Below, piece after piece: positions 1 through 10,224 of a stretch of DNA of 64,000 bases (its first letter is position 1; each line of letters begins with the position of its first letter). The DNA is taken from the NCBI GenBank assembly GCA_049315325.1, contig JBMOKJ010000006.1, positions 1-64,000 of the forward strand, given 5' to 3'. This stretch comes from CAXXIC01 sp049315325. Its GTDB lineage: Bacteria > Bacteroidota > Bacteroidia > Bacteroidales > UBA7332. The notes under the pieces are model-generated. The model did no database searches and was not told the DNA's origin. It worked only from the letters and a program-made list of their open reading frames with translations. Position numbers and translations under genes: made by a program.

Positions 1-2015
1 AACAACAAGGATTAGTGCATCCTTGGATGATCTTTAATAACAACGATATCCCTGCCATAAAAGCAAAATTAGCTTTGCCAGCCAATGCGCAACTTTACAA
101 AAGTTTAAGGTATGGTACAGGATTGAAATATGCTCTTTATGGCGACACAGCAGATATTACGGCGGTAAGAAAGAATTGTTTTAACCTTGTATTAACGGGA
201 AGAAAAAAAATGGTACCCCCATGGAGAAGCTTTCAATGGGGGCGACGTATGCAAGAACTTTTAATACCCATCAGTTTGGTGATAAATAATCCTATAAAGC
301 CCTTTACATCTGCAGAAATTGCACGTTTACGACTTGTTTGTGATAGTATTGCATGGCGACTCAGAGATACAAATTATGTAGTAGAAACAGGAAAAGGCGT
401 TATAAACAACCGAACGCTTGATGAATTAATGGGCGTTGCATTTGCTGGCGCTTTTATGTTTCCCGATAATCCCAATGCGGCAAATCATTATGCTTACGTG
501 GTAAAAGAATTGAACAGACAATTATCATGTGCTAATATTGATGGCTCTTGGCCTGAAACTTCTAGGTATGTAGGTAGCGTAGTGATTAAATGTTTACTTT
601 TATTTGCCAGAGTTCAAAAAAACTATTTGGGAAATGAAACAGGTTTAATATCAGACCCTAGGTTTAAAAGCATCATAAGAAACTTTATGTTGACAGCCTA
701 TCCGAAAGATAAGCTTAATAAAAATTTACGAGGCGCCCCGGCCATTGGCGATGCGGAATGGGGTGAATGTAATCTTTCTTATTTAGCATGGGCTGCAGCA
801 GAAGTTTCGTCTTCTGATCCTGAGTTTGCAAAGCAACTCATGGGAATGTGGAAAATGGCTGGGGGTACCTATAATGTAAGTATGTTGGGTCATCAATTAG
901 CGACTGCCAATGCTGATGCACCAGCAGATACAAGTTTTATACTTCCCTCAGTAATACAAAAAAATATTGGTTATTACATTTTCAGGAATAATTATGGTAC
1001 TTCTAATGAATCTTACCTTGTAACACGTTTACCAGCAGGTGCTTTTTTTCATTCTCATGCCGATTGTGGTTCATTTAGTCTATTTGCCAATAATACGCCA
1101 CTTATGTTGGATGAAGGTGTAGGAGAATATGCTGAACCTGATGTTTCCTATCATGTTTCAACACACAATCATAATGTGGTTAATTTTAAAGATGCAAATG
1201 GACTGGATTTGAATGGAATCAAATATTGGTCAGTGGTATCAGATAGTTTACTCTCTACGGATTATGATTTTGTGTCGGCAAATATTACTCCAAAACCAAT
1301 TGCCAATAAATACATTCGCAGCATCGGCTATTTGAAAACACTTTTCAATTCAATTGTGATTTATGATTATGTTGATGCAAATACCGGAGTTCAACATTGC
1401 AATAATTTTCATACACTATCCACTTCCACTGATCAACAGGTCAATAATGGATTTAAGCAAACCATTTCTCATGGTTATAATGGAATGGATATAGAAATAA
1501 GCAATTTACTACCTTCAATAGGTATTTTATTATACAAAATAGTATTCACTTCTAACTATATCCCAGCATCTTGGCCTCGCAATTTGGCAAATACAAAAAG
1601 TATAGCTGATATGAATAATTGTTACCAGGAAGCTATATCTGTTAATAATTCAGGTAAAAGTCATTATTTAACGGTTATTCGACCAAAAGATAAAAATGAA
1701 CAAGAGAGTGACATAAATCCTCTTATAGTTAATAATTCAAATTGTAAAGGGTTTAAAGTGACTGTTCCTGGCAAAGGTTCTTATTTGATTGTCATCAATA
1801 CTTCAACTGTTGTGCAAAACACTTCTGTACAATGGGTTAAAAATACCAATTTAGTGAGTATGCGAACTAAAACAAAGTACATCATGGATTCGAATGGAAA
1901 ATTTATTGTGAATATACCAGCTATGTCGATGGATTTGATGATGACTAGTGATTTATTGTTGGATGCTAATACTAAAGTTTCGCAAACTACCAAAAAAGAT
2001 TTATCCATCAATTAA
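1..2015 (+). CDS. Heparinase II/III-family polysaccharide lyase-like protein, 5' end cut by window
   Basis: Likely a periplasmic or surface lyase acting on a uronic-acid-containing polysaccharide. The reading frame is open to the left edge, and the visible N-terminus (HPWMIFNNNDIPAIKAKL) is what normally follows the signal peptide in this family, so the true start lies outside the window. An alpha/alpha-toroid-like helical half comes first. The beta-sandwich half carries the family signature H-x-H-x-D (HSHAD, near 1050-1064; residues about 346-350 counted from position 15) followed by a D-E-G and a THNHN block. Polysaccharide specificity cannot be read from this. It is the first of three lyase-fold genes in a same-strand glycan-degradation cluster; a 202-bp gap separates it from the next gene. 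Confidence 0.8.
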   Translation, partial: QQGLVHPWMIFNNNDIPAIKAKLALPANAQLYKSLRYGTGLKYALYGDTADITAVRKNCFNLVLTGRKKMVPPWRSFQWGRRMQELLIPISLVINNPIKPFTSAEIARLRLVCDSIAWRLRDTNYVVETGKGVINNRTLDELMGVAFAGAFMFPDNPNAANHYAYVVKELNRQLSCANIDGSWPETSRYVGSVVIKCLLLFARVQKNYLGNETGLISDPRFKSIIRNFMLTAYPKDKLNKNLRGAPAIGDAEWGECNLSYLAWAAAEVSSSDPEFAKQLMGMWKMAGGTYNVSMLGHQLATANADAPADTSFILPSVIQKNIGYYIFRNNYGTSNESYLVTRLPAGAFFHSHADCGSFSLFANNTPLMLDEGVGEYAEPDVSYHVSTHNHNVVNFKDANGLDLNGIKYWSVVSDSLLSTDYDFVSANITPKPIANKYIRSIGYLKTLFNSIVIYDYVDANTGVQHCNNFHTLSTSTDQQVNNGFKQTISHGYNGMDIEISNLLPSIGILLYKIVFTSNYIPASWPRNLANTKSIADMNNCYQEAISVNNSGKSHYLTVIRPKDKNEQESDINPLIVNNSNCKGFKVTVPGKGSYLIVINTSTVVQNTSVQWVKNTNLVSMRTKTKYIMDSNGKFIVNIPAMSMDLMMTSDLLLDANTKVSQTTKKDLSIN

Positions 2016-2217
2016 TATTGCAAATTTGAAATAGGAAGATATTATGAAGTGATGAGTTATGATAAAAATAATCATTTAGGACAAACGGTGTATTATGGCT
2101 GAATCGCCTATATAGATCAAACTATTGATATAACTGATTGCTCAAAATGAACTTAGTTTGTCCGAATTGTGAAGGAGTGACGAAAAAAACAATAAAAAGA
2201 AAATCTTAAATTGTTAA

Positions 2218-4017
2218 ATGTATATTGCTAAAATGAAAATAGCTTATTTAACTGATAGAAGTAGCTTTTTTAAAACAATACTTCTGTTAGTTGGTTTGTT
2301 GAATTTGATAAATACCAGATTAGCTGCAGGTGAGGGTATTACCACTTCAACTAATCTGGGTACGTGGGTCGGATCAAGCCTAGTAATGGCTAGTCCCGAA
2401 AACAGTATATTCCAATATCAAACCGATTCAATCATCTATACGCCACCGGGAGGCTTTGCATCAGTCACCACTCAAGCTTACTTGTGGATACCGCCATCCA
2501 TCAAGAAAATTCGTGGCTTGTTGATCATTAATCAAAATGTGCCAGAGCAGAGATTGGTAGCTAATGCCGAAATACGCAAAGCCTGTGGCGATGTTGATAT
2601 GGCAATTTTGTTTGCCTGTCCACGATTCTATATGCCAGATACGTACAAGCTACCTTTGGCTCAAAAGGGACCATTGAATGTTGAAGTTTTGCAAAAAGTC
2701 GTAGATGCACTAGCCGAAGAATCAGGTCATCCTGAAATTCGAACAGCCCCTTGGTTACCAATGGGAGAATCAATGGCTTTGCAAATTCCTTGCGTTTTGA
2801 CCAGTTTTGTACCCGATCGTTGTATTGCCGGTGTTCTTTTAAAAGATATTCCAATTGATAGAACAACATCGCCAAATGTACCAATTTTGGCAACAAAAGG
2901 TACTGGTGTGGAGTGGAACCAGGAACAATACGATGTGTTTACTGAATGGCAAAATGGCGCTGTAGTCGCAAAAAAACAGGTCGTTGATAAGCGCACAGCA
3001 ACACCCACTTGGCCGGGCAGTTTATTGATTGAAGCCGGTAGTTCGCATTTTTCAATAACGGATAAGATGACGAGTATCGTTGCTCATTACATTAAGGCAA
3101 GTGCCTTGGCACGGCTTTCGCTGAATGGAAGTGATGCTTTGCGTCCTGTGGACTTGGATAATGGATATGTTGTAGGTTTGCCTGGCCCTGAAGATGCTGG
3201 ATTACCTCCCAAAAGCTATAAAGAGTGTAGCGTTTCAGAGAAAAACTTACCTTGGTATTTCACAAAGGAGTTGGCACAGGAGGCGTATGATTTAGCCAAT
3301 GTAAATTGGAATGCTAAAAGCGCGATGGTCAATGTTGTTTCGGCAGATGGAACACCCGCAGTACTCAATCACAGAGGGATAACTACATTAACGGTTGTTT
3401 ATGAGGAGGATGGCATCTCTTTTCGATTGAAAGCAGGGTTTTATGACAAATTACCCGATAATTTTGTACATCATGGAGGAGAAACCATTACACATCCGGC
3501 TGAACAACCGATTACAGAATGGGTTTGTGGACCATTTAAGCCACTTGGCGGCGATCGTTTTCAGGTATACGTGGATAGAAGTTATAGGGCCACTAACTAT
3601 TATGCCCGTTCTTTCTATCCCGGAAACAGCGACTATAGATTGACTACGAATCCTATTGGACTAGCACTTAATCCATGCAAAAGTGGTGAACGTCAAAACA
3701 TCACTTTTCCGCCAATACCCGATCAAAAAATGCCGGTAAATTCCATCACATTGAAGGCGACATCCAGTTCAGGATTGCCTGTTCGCTATTTTGTAAAATC
3801 AGGACCTGCTGTCATTGTAAACAATAATCAACTAGTGTTTCAGGATGTGCCTCACTATTCGAATAAGGCTATGAAAATAAAGGTGGTGGCATGGCAATGG
3901 GGTAAATATCCGGATATACAGGCAGCAACGCCTGTTGAGCAGACGTTTTACTTAACACTCAGATCGACAACCACCAAATCAGTCGCAAAAGATGGTCCAA
4001 GAAGGGGAAATAAATGA
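2218..4017 (+). CDS. Secreted alpha/beta-hydrolase-like protein with C-terminal Ig-like region
   Basis: Probably an exported esterase removing acyl groups from the target glycan; substrate unknown. A hydrophobic segment near residues 17-36 looks like a signal peptide; ATG 2233 (residue 6) is an equally good start. A nucleophile-elbow-like motif, PMGESMAL, puts Ser185 in G-E-S-M rather than the usual G-x-S-x-G, and His277 in GSSHFS is a plausible catalytic partner. The last 100 or so residues (from about 490) start with the RQNITFPPIPDQK pattern seen in Ig-like/putative sugar-binding modules of secreted Bacteroidota and Planctomycetes proteins. It sits between two heparinase-like genes. Assignment to the alpha/beta-hydrolase fold is inference from the Ser/His spacing. 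Confidence 0.6.
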   Translation: MYIAKMKIAYLTDRSSFFKTILLLVGLLNLINTRLAAGEGITTSTNLGTWVGSSLVMASPENSIFQYQTDSIIYTPPGGFASVTTQAYLWIPPSIKKIRGLLIINQNVPEQRLVANAEIRKACGDVDMAILFACPRFYMPDTYKLPLAQKGPLNVEVLQKVVDALAEESGHPEIRTAPWLPMGESMALQIPCVLTSFVPDRCIAGVLLKDIPIDRTTSPNVPILATKGTGVEWNQEQYDVFTEWQNGAVVAKKQVVDKRTATPTWPGSLLIEAGSSHFSITDKMTSIVAHYIKASALARLSLNGSDALRPVDLDNGYVVGLPGPEDAGLPPKSYKECSVSEKNLPWYFTKELAQEAYDLANVNWNAKSAMVNVVSADGTPAVLNHRGITTLTVVYEEDGISFRLKAGFYDKLPDNFVHHGGETITHPAEQPITEWVCGPFKPLGGDRFQVYVDRSYRATNYYARSFYPGNSDYRLTTNPIGLALNPCKSGERQNITFPPIPDQKMPVNSITLKATSSSGLPVRYFVKSGPAVIVNNNQLVFQDVPHYSNKAMKIKVVAWQWGKYPDIQAATPVEQTFYLTLRSTTTKSVAKDGPRRGNK

Positions 4018-4081
4018 TGTAACTAAGTTTCGGTGAAGATTGAAGTAGAATAATATAGAAATAATCAAGTAAATATATCAA

Positions 4082-6667
4082 ATGAAAAAGCAATTAATTT
4101 TAGTTTTAATCTTAGTAGCATGTGCCCTTTTCAATACGAAAGCACAGGCGTTGAAAGAGATGCAACCTCGTCTTTATCAGACCGTAGAGGATGTGAAACG
4201 AGCCAAGCAGCAGTTGTCTAATCCCGAACTTCAGCCAAGTTTAACGGCACTAAATGCATCAGTTACAAAAAATATTCGGAACTGGCGGAAAACATTTCCG
4301 GCCAAAAGCACCCCTTATACGCTGGAAGAGTTGGCCGCACTCGGTAAGGATAAAAGACTACAACCGGAATATGTTCCTATGGCTGTAGCAATGGTCTATT
4401 TCCCATCGGAAGAGATTGCTCAGGTTTTGCGAGAGATGATACTTGCAGAGACTGGAGTGCATATAAATCAAGGTGCATGGCGAACGTTAGGAATTCATGA
4501 GACCGAAAGACTACGTCGCTTCATGTATGCCTACGATTTAATGGCTGAAACCGGACTATTTTCGGACAAAGAGAAAGAGGTAATTAAACGTGAAATCCAA
4601 AAAACAGGTCGTTTTCTTGAGGCGTGGAGTTTGGAGAGTGCATTGAATGTAATCCCTCAATACGATACCTTTTGTTTTAATATCAACTACAGTCCAATTA
4701 CTGCTATTGGGATCATTGCCATGTATTATCCAGATTTAGAGGAGTCGGCAGCATGGTTGGCTAAGGCACAAGACGAGGTACCTCGATACTTCATTACCGA
4801 AAACTACCTGGATGGAGGTTATGGAGAAAGTTCGATGAATTATTGGAGCTGTACGGGCGATGCTATTACCTATTTTATCATAGCCAGTAAAAATTTGAAA
4901 GTTAAAGATTACACTAAGGACTTGCCATTGCGCAAAGCCTATCAAAATTATCTATACTGGAGAATGAACCTCACTGCTCCCGACGGACGGAAATCGGCCA
5001 TTGGAGATTCGCACCACGAAAATCATGGGAATAATTTACTAGAAGCTGGTGCTGTGCTTTTGAATGACCCTGAAATGTTGTGGTGTGCACGCAATAATAC
5101 GAAGTTGGCAAATAGGGATGGCGCATGGGAGCCAATCGAGTTGTTGAATTTGAATTTTGGCTTAACCACCAAAAAGCCCGCATCGATGTATGCCAATTAT
5201 ATCTGGAGTGGCTATGGAGTCTATCGTTCGGGCTGGGATGCGGATGCCAACTATTTCATGATGAAATATGGACCCACTTTTGCCGGAAGACGTGAAGTAG
5301 AAAAATATGCAGTAATACCCGGACATGCACACCAAGATTGTATGAATATGGATCTGTTTTATAAAGGCAAACCGATGTTTATGGATGGTGGAAACCGTGG
5401 TGCATACCGCGATTACGACACATACGGAGGGTACATCAAAGCCACCGTCTCTCACAATACAGTAGGTGTGGGCAATGAGTGGGGCTACAGTCGAACCGAT
5501 GGGAAATTTGCTGAACACCAACAAAAACATGGTAAGGAGTTTCGTTACGAAAAAGAGCAAAGAAACATAGGCCGTCAAACCTATCGGTTGATGTCGTGGG
5601 GCGATGTGAACGATTGTGTTCTCCTTTCAAGTAAAGCACAAACGTATGATGATGTAGACCATCAGCGCTCTGTTTTGTGGTTTAGAAACTCCTCATTGAT
5701 GGTGGTACACGATCAATTGAAAAGTGATAAAATACAGAATTTTGAGTGGTATCTCAATCCGATTGGACAGAATCTGTCAAAGGATGGAAAATATATTTTT
5801 GGAGACGAAAGAGCAAACTTAGAGGTGGTACAAATAGGCGACAAGCCGACAACTGTGATAGGCAGAGGAACTCCTGGGATTCCTCGCTATTATATCAATT
5901 TCCGTGAAGATGCAAAGCCTGAGCCAAAAGTAGATGGCGAAAATGCTCGTTGGTTCAACTACTCATTGCTTACCGAAACGAGCAAGGCAAAAGAGACCGA
6001 ATTTTTTAATGTGATGATACCGTATGACCAAACCAATCCTTACACAGTGAGCGATTTAGGTAAAAATGGCAAACGATTAATCAATGCAAAAGAAAAGCTT
6101 TACGTAAGTTTGAAAGGCAACGAAAAAGAGCTTTCTGTGAATGGATGGTTTGGAATGCTCAAAAAGGAGAAAAACATTATCGACTACGCTTTGAGCAATG
6201 GATATGAACTCTCTGAAAATGGAAATCTGTTACTAAAAAGTGAATTGTTTTCTACGCAATGGGCTAAATTGTACGACCATGCTGTAACTGGCTTAGTTAG
6301 TTTGAGTAGCAAGAGAGCTTCATTTGTTCTTAATCCAGATCCGTGGAATGAAAGTTTATTAATGTTCAACCCCAAAATTAAAGAAGGTGAAGAACCTGCT
6401 GTTCCTATTCAGGTAAAAATCAGTTTCAAAGTGAATGAAAAGCCTAATCGGATTGTTAAACTGCGCTCCAATGAGAAACTGGCAGAGCTAAATGATCCCG
6501 TATTTACAGATAAAATTAAGAAAGGCAATTTTCTTATGGGTAATAAGCAATTTGAAAATACTGAAGTTCGCTTTGCACGTGAAGAGTTGAAGTTTGAGTA
6601 CGATGCAAAGACCAAAATGGTATCAATTATATTGCCAAATGGATTCAATCAAATTGTTTGGGAGTAA
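4082..6667 (+). CDS. Heparinase II/III-family polysaccharide lyase-like protein
   Basis: Full-length (861 residues) secreted lyase-family protein. It has a signal peptide (residues 1-21, ending TKAQA), a helical toroid-like half to about residue 370 including YLDGGYGESSMNYW, where family members carry a catalytic Tyr, and a beta-sandwich half with the metal/active-site type signature HAHQD (His415, His417, Asp419) and a downstream SHNTV. This is the best-preserved of the three lyase-like proteins in the cluster. Expected chemistry is beta-elimination at a uronic acid residue, but heparin is an unlikely substrate given the xylan-type neighbours. Only 64 bp separate it from the upstream gene and 90 bp from the GH39 gene downstream, consistent with one transcript. 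Confidence 0.85.
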   Translation: MKKQLILVLILVACALFNTKAQALKEMQPRLYQTVEDVKRAKQQLSNPELQPSLTALNASVTKNIRNWRKTFPAKSTPYTLEELAALGKDKRLQPEYVPMAVAMVYFPSEEIAQVLREMILAETGVHINQGAWRTLGIHETERLRRFMYAYDLMAETGLFSDKEKEVIKREIQKTGRFLEAWSLESALNVIPQYDTFCFNINYSPITAIGIIAMYYPDLEESAAWLAKAQDEVPRYFITENYLDGGYGESSMNYWSCTGDAITYFIIASKNLKVKDYTKDLPLRKAYQNYLYWRMNLTAPDGRKSAIGDSHHENHGNNLLEAGAVLLNDPEMLWCARNNTKLANRDGAWEPIELLNLNFGLTTKKPASMYANYIWSGYGVYRSGWDADANYFMMKYGPTFAGRREVEKYAVIPGHAHQDCMNMDLFYKGKPMFMDGGNRGAYRDYDTYGGYIKATVSHNTVGVGNEWGYSRTDGKFAEHQQKHGKEFRYEKEQRNIGRQTYRLMSWGDVNDCVLLSSKAQTYDDVDHQRSVLWFRNSSLMVVHDQLKSDKIQNFEWYLNPIGQNLSKDGKYIFGDERANLEVVQIGDKPTTVIGRGTPGIPRYYINFREDAKPEPKVDGENARWFNYSLLTETSKAKETEFFNVMIPYDQTNPYTVSDLGKNGKRLINAKEKLYVSLKGNEKELSVNGWFGMLKKEKNIIDYALSNGYELSENGNLLLKSELFSTQWAKLYDHAVTGLVSLSSKRASFVLNPDPWNESLLMFNPKIKEGEEPAVPIQVKISFKVNEKPNRIVKLRSNEKLAELNDPVFTDKIKKGNFLMGNKQFENTEVRFAREELKFEYDAKTKMVSIILPNGFNQIVWE

Positions 6668-6757
6668 TTGAATTGAAAATTATGAATTTGGTATATATTG
6701 GATGTCATAAAACCACAAATGACAGGTTCATTCAAAAATAGCTATATAAAATAGAAT

Positions 6758-8344
6758 ATGAAACACAGAAAAATTTTAATCTTAATTACTTTATTAATCG
6801 CAGTAGGATTAGTATCTGCAAAGCAAAAGAGTAAAAAAGAAATGCCAGTTCGTGCGATAACCGTCGATTTGGCAGCCGTGAAAGGAGAGACCAAAACCGT
6901 TTGGCGCAAATGTATTGGTGCCGGACGAGCCAATGAAGGACTTCGTGCCGATTGGCAGGAGCAATTGCGCTTGACCAAAAAAGAGTGTGGCTTTGAATAT
7001 ATCAGAATGCACGGTTTGTTGCACGATGATATGGGCGTCTATTTTGAGGATAAGGCAGGTAATCCAATCTATAATTGGCAATACATTGACCAACTGTATG
7101 ATTTTCTGTTGAGTATCGATGTAAAACCCTTTGTTGAGCTGTCGTTTATGCCCAAAGCTTTGGCAAGTGGAGATAAAACTTGTTTTTGGTGGAATGGAAA
7201 TGTGACACCTCCAAAATCTTACGAAAAATGGTCGAACTTGATCAAAGCATTGACCCAACATTTTACCGATCGATATGGTAAAGAGGAGGTAAAAACATGG
7301 TATTTTGAAGTGTGGAACGAACCGAATCTGGAATACTTTTATTCCTCTACGCAAGAAGAGTATTTTAAACTCTATGATTTTTCGGCGAAGGCGGTAAAAA
7401 GTGTATGCCCCGACTATCGTGTCGGCGGACCTGCAACCGCAGCCAATGCCTGGATTCCTGAAATGATTGAGTATTGCAGAAAAAACAACAGTCCAATAGA
7501 CTTTTGCAGTACGCACAGGTATTCCATAACAAATGGATCGGTTGACGATAATGGTTTTATGTTTCGTTTTATGATTCAAAATAAAAAAACAATCATTAGA
7601 GATGTAATCAGCTCTGACAATACTATTAAAAAATCGTTCAAGCCAAATCTTGAATTGCATTTTACAGAATGGAGCGCTTCTCCTTCATCCGATGATAATG
7701 TGCATGATGCCTATCATTCTGCAGCATTCATCCTGAATAAATTAAAAGGGACTGAGAATTATGCCAATTCCATGTCGTACTGGGTTTTTAGCGATATTTT
7801 TGAAGAGATGGGACCTCGAGACACTCCATTCCACGGAGGTTTTGGATTGCTGAATTACCAATCTATCAAGAAACCAGCCTATTATTCTTATAAATTTATG
7901 AATGAGTTAGGTAAAACAGAACTTCAAAATGCAGATTCCTCCTCGTGGGTTTGTAAAAACGATAATGGCGATATTCAGGCTTTGATATTTGATTATTCAC
8001 TTACCAGCCAAGGAGATAGTATTCCAAATCAAAAATATTATATTAGAAATCTACCAGCTAAAGATAAGGGTTTGGTGAAGTATCAGTTGACCAATATTCC
8101 GAAAGGAAAATACAGGATGAAAATTACCAAGGTGGGTTACAAAAGTAATGATGCCTATACCACTTATTTAGAAATGGGCAGACCTCACGAATTGACTAAG
8201 AAAGAGGTGCAAACCATCAAAAATATCAACTCCGGCGAGCCTTATATCACTGAAGTAGTTGAGGTAGAGTCCGATAATAAGTTCGTGTATCAATTTCCAA
8301 TAAGAGAAAATGATGTCATTTTTCTAAATCTGGTAAAATTATAA
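6758..8344 (+). CDS. GH39 glycoside hydrolase (beta-xylosidase-like)
   Basis: Retaining GH39 enzyme of the beta-xylosidase type, expected to release xylose or a related sugar from non-reducing ends. The N-terminus (MKHRKILILITLLIAVGLVSA) is a signal peptide. The (beta/alpha)8 barrel shows the acid/base in FEVWNEPN (Glu188) and the nucleophile in LHFTEWSAS (Glu304), both at the expected spacing, and the family's FWWNG and SYWVFSDIFEE segments. A C-terminal beta domain follows. A paralogue is encoded at 21373-23094. Alpha-L-iduronidases are also GH39, so with lyase-like neighbours a uronidase role cannot be excluded from sequence alone. Confidence 0.9.
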   Translation: MKHRKILILITLLIAVGLVSAKQKSKKEMPVRAITVDLAAVKGETKTVWRKCIGAGRANEGLRADWQEQLRLTKKECGFEYIRMHGLLHDDMGVYFEDKAGNPIYNWQYIDQLYDFLLSIDVKPFVELSFMPKALASGDKTCFWWNGNVTPPKSYEKWSNLIKALTQHFTDRYGKEEVKTWYFEVWNEPNLEYFYSSTQEEYFKLYDFSAKAVKSVCPDYRVGGPATAANAWIPEMIEYCRKNNSPIDFCSTHRYSITNGSVDDNGFMFRFMIQNKKTIIRDVISSDNTIKKSFKPNLELHFTEWSASPSSDDNVHDAYHSAAFILNKLKGTENYANSMSYWVFSDIFEEMGPRDTPFHGGFGLLNYQSIKKPAYYSYKFMNELGKTELQNADSSSWVCKNDNGDIQALIFDYSLTSQGDSIPNQKYYIRNLPAKDKGLVKYQLTNIPKGKYRMKITKVGYKSNDAYTTYLEMGRPHELTKKEVQTIKNINSGEPYITEVVEVESDNKFVYQFPIRENDVIFLNLVKL

Positions 8345-8480
8345 CCACCCATATTTTCAGACATTTTGCAGGAAGTTGTAATCATAATAACGTAGCGAAT
8401 AGTCAATCATTGGAGCATCACAAACTTGGAGATGAAAGAGTGTCAGATGCAAATAAGGATTTTTAAAAACATTTTAAGTT

Positions 8481-10109
8481 ATGAAAATAAGTAAAGTTAG
8501 TCAAGTGATGCAAGCCCTCATCACAGAAAGAATTGAATTTTCGAAGCAATTCGCCACCCGAGGCACCGTGCTCGCTTTTTGCGCAATCGTTGTCGGCGTA
8601 GCATCTGTACGCGCTGACATTAAGTTGCCAGCAGTCATTGGTAGCAATATGATTATTCAACGAGACGTGCCGATGAAATTGTGGGGGTGGGCCGATGCCA
8701 ATGAGCAAGTGACCGTCACTATCGAAGGGGAAAATGTAGGGTCGGCTGTTGCTGATGTTAAAGGAAACTGGTCTGTCATGTTGCCCGCAAGAGCAGCGGG
8801 AGCCGTTCCGGATATGGTGATTTCGGGTAAAAACTCGATCGAATTGAAAAATTTGCTTGCAGGCGATGTATGGATTTGTTCGGGGCAGTCGAATATGGCC
8901 ATGACCCTTCGCGTTACACCTCGTATCCGTTTTGGTGGTGTCGCAAATGCTGATGCTGAGGTGGCTGCTGCAAAATACCCAAACATTCGACTTTTCACTG
9001 TCACAGAGGCTCAAAGAGGATTGAAACCTGTTTCCAATTGTGTAGGTGAATGGAAGGTTTGTTCCCCAGAAGCCATCGAAGATTTCTCTGCTACGGCCTA
9101 TTTCTTCGGACGAGAGTTGCATCAGAAAACCAATGTTCCTGTAGGATTGGTGGTCTCTGCTGTAGGCGGTTCTTCGGCCGAATTGTGGACGCCAAGAACG
9201 GTGCTTGATGATCCTTCGGCAGCAGCTGCAAAACAAGGTTACAATGATGAATACCCAGGACTGGTATCCATGTATGACCAACAATATGCAGAATGGCAGA
9301 AGGTATCGGAAGATGCAAAAGCAAAAGGTGCAACTGTGCCACGTGAACCGAGAAAGCCACAAACTCCCCAATATTTTTACGCTCAATGGGGTGCTTTCTA
9401 CAACAGTTTGATCTATCCTTTGACTCCTATGCGTATAAAAGGGGCAATCTGGTATCAAGGAGAGGCCAATGCCGGTAGAGCAGGTGCCTATGTTCCTTTG
9501 TTGACCAATATGATCGGTAGTTGGCGTCAGGCCTGGAATCAGGGAAATTTCCCATTCTTGATTGTGCAATTAGCCAATTGTCGCATCCCTTCGATCCCAG
9601 TAGATGGAACATGGGCCGAATTGCGTGAAGCACAGACAACTGTAGCAACCACTGTTCCTGGATGTGGCATGGCAACCGCTTACGATACTGGAGGCCCAAA
9701 TGGTTCTCTTCATCCCATCAATAAACAAACAATTGGCCAAAGGTTGGCACTTGTTGCATTAAAACAGGTCTATCGCCAATCTATCGAAGCCGATGGTCCA
9801 TCGGTAGATAAAGTCAATTTCAAAAAGGATTGTGCGGTAGTGAAATATAAAAATTTTGGTGGTGGGCTCGTTGCCAAAGATGGCGTTGTAAAAGGATTTA
9901 CAATTGCAGGAAATGACGGTCGTTTTGTAGCGGCAGAAGCAACAATTGAAGGAAACTCTGTTGTGGTAAAAAGTGCCGAAGTTTCTTCGCCCAAAGCCGT
10001 TCGCTTCGGATGGGCCGATAATCCAGCAATTACCCTTTACAGTAAAGAGGGGTTGCCAGCATTACCATTTCGAACTGATACACCCTCACCAAGTAGCCCC
10101 AGTAAATAA
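8481..10109 (+). CDS. SASA-family carbohydrate acetylesterase (sialate O-acetylesterase-like)
   Basis: Secreted SGNH-type esterase of the sialate O-acetylesterase family, which in plant-polysaccharide loci commonly deacetylates xylan or pectin. The nucleophile is Ser137 in CSGQSNM; WYQGEAN lies at 324-330 and the acid/His pair is probably Asp402 and His411 (GSLHPINK). An N-terminal beta-sandwich-like section (residues 48-130, PAVIGSNMIIQRD...) is typical of the family. The signal peptide hydrophobic core is at about residues 28-46, leaving a long n-region of 27 residues, so an internal start is possible but no better ATG is present. The C-terminus is short and proline/serine-rich. Confidence 0.88.
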   Translation: MKISKVSQVMQALITERIEFSKQFATRGTVLAFCAIVVGVASVRADIKLPAVIGSNMIIQRDVPMKLWGWADANEQVTVTIEGENVGSAVADVKGNWSVMLPARAAGAVPDMVISGKNSIELKNLLAGDVWICSGQSNMAMTLRVTPRIRFGGVANADAEVAAAKYPNIRLFTVTEAQRGLKPVSNCVGEWKVCSPEAIEDFSATAYFFGRELHQKTNVPVGLVVSAVGGSSAELWTPRTVLDDPSAAAAKQGYNDEYPGLVSMYDQQYAEWQKVSEDAKAKGATVPREPRKPQTPQYFYAQWGAFYNSLIYPLTPMRIKGAIWYQGEANAGRAGAYVPLLTNMIGSWRQAWNQGNFPFLIVQLANCRIPSIPVDGTWAELREAQTTVATTVPGCGMATAYDTGGPNGSLHPINKQTIGQRLALVALKQVYRQSIEADGPSVDKVNFKKDCAVVKYKNFGGGLVAKDGVVKGFTIAGNDGRFVAAEATIEGNSVVVKSAEVSSPKAVRFGWADNPAITLYSKEGLPALPFRTDTPSPSSPSK

Positions 10110-10224
10110 GAGACATTTCCATTTCGAAACACCGAATGGGAATGTATATAAAAGATAATAGCTGTAAGATACTTTCCAAAAGAGGGATGTAGCAGTTTAA
10201 GTTAGATCATAAATAGAGCGCAAA

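Noticed and set aside
2016..2217. Inverted repeat GGACAAAC (2079-2086) / GTTTGTCC (2156-2163) and a 25-codon open stretch in the first large gap
   Set aside because: The 8-bp arms are 69 bp apart and could be chance; the open stretch is short, bounded by stops and matches no family I recognise.
8463..9569. A 368-codon open frame on the minus strand opposite the SASA esterase gene
   Set aside because: It reads as Cys/His/Arg-rich low-likelihood protein without any known motif and lies wholly antisense to a gene with clear catalytic motifs. The same applies to long antisense frames at 6809-7660, 12993-13652 and 14802-15572.
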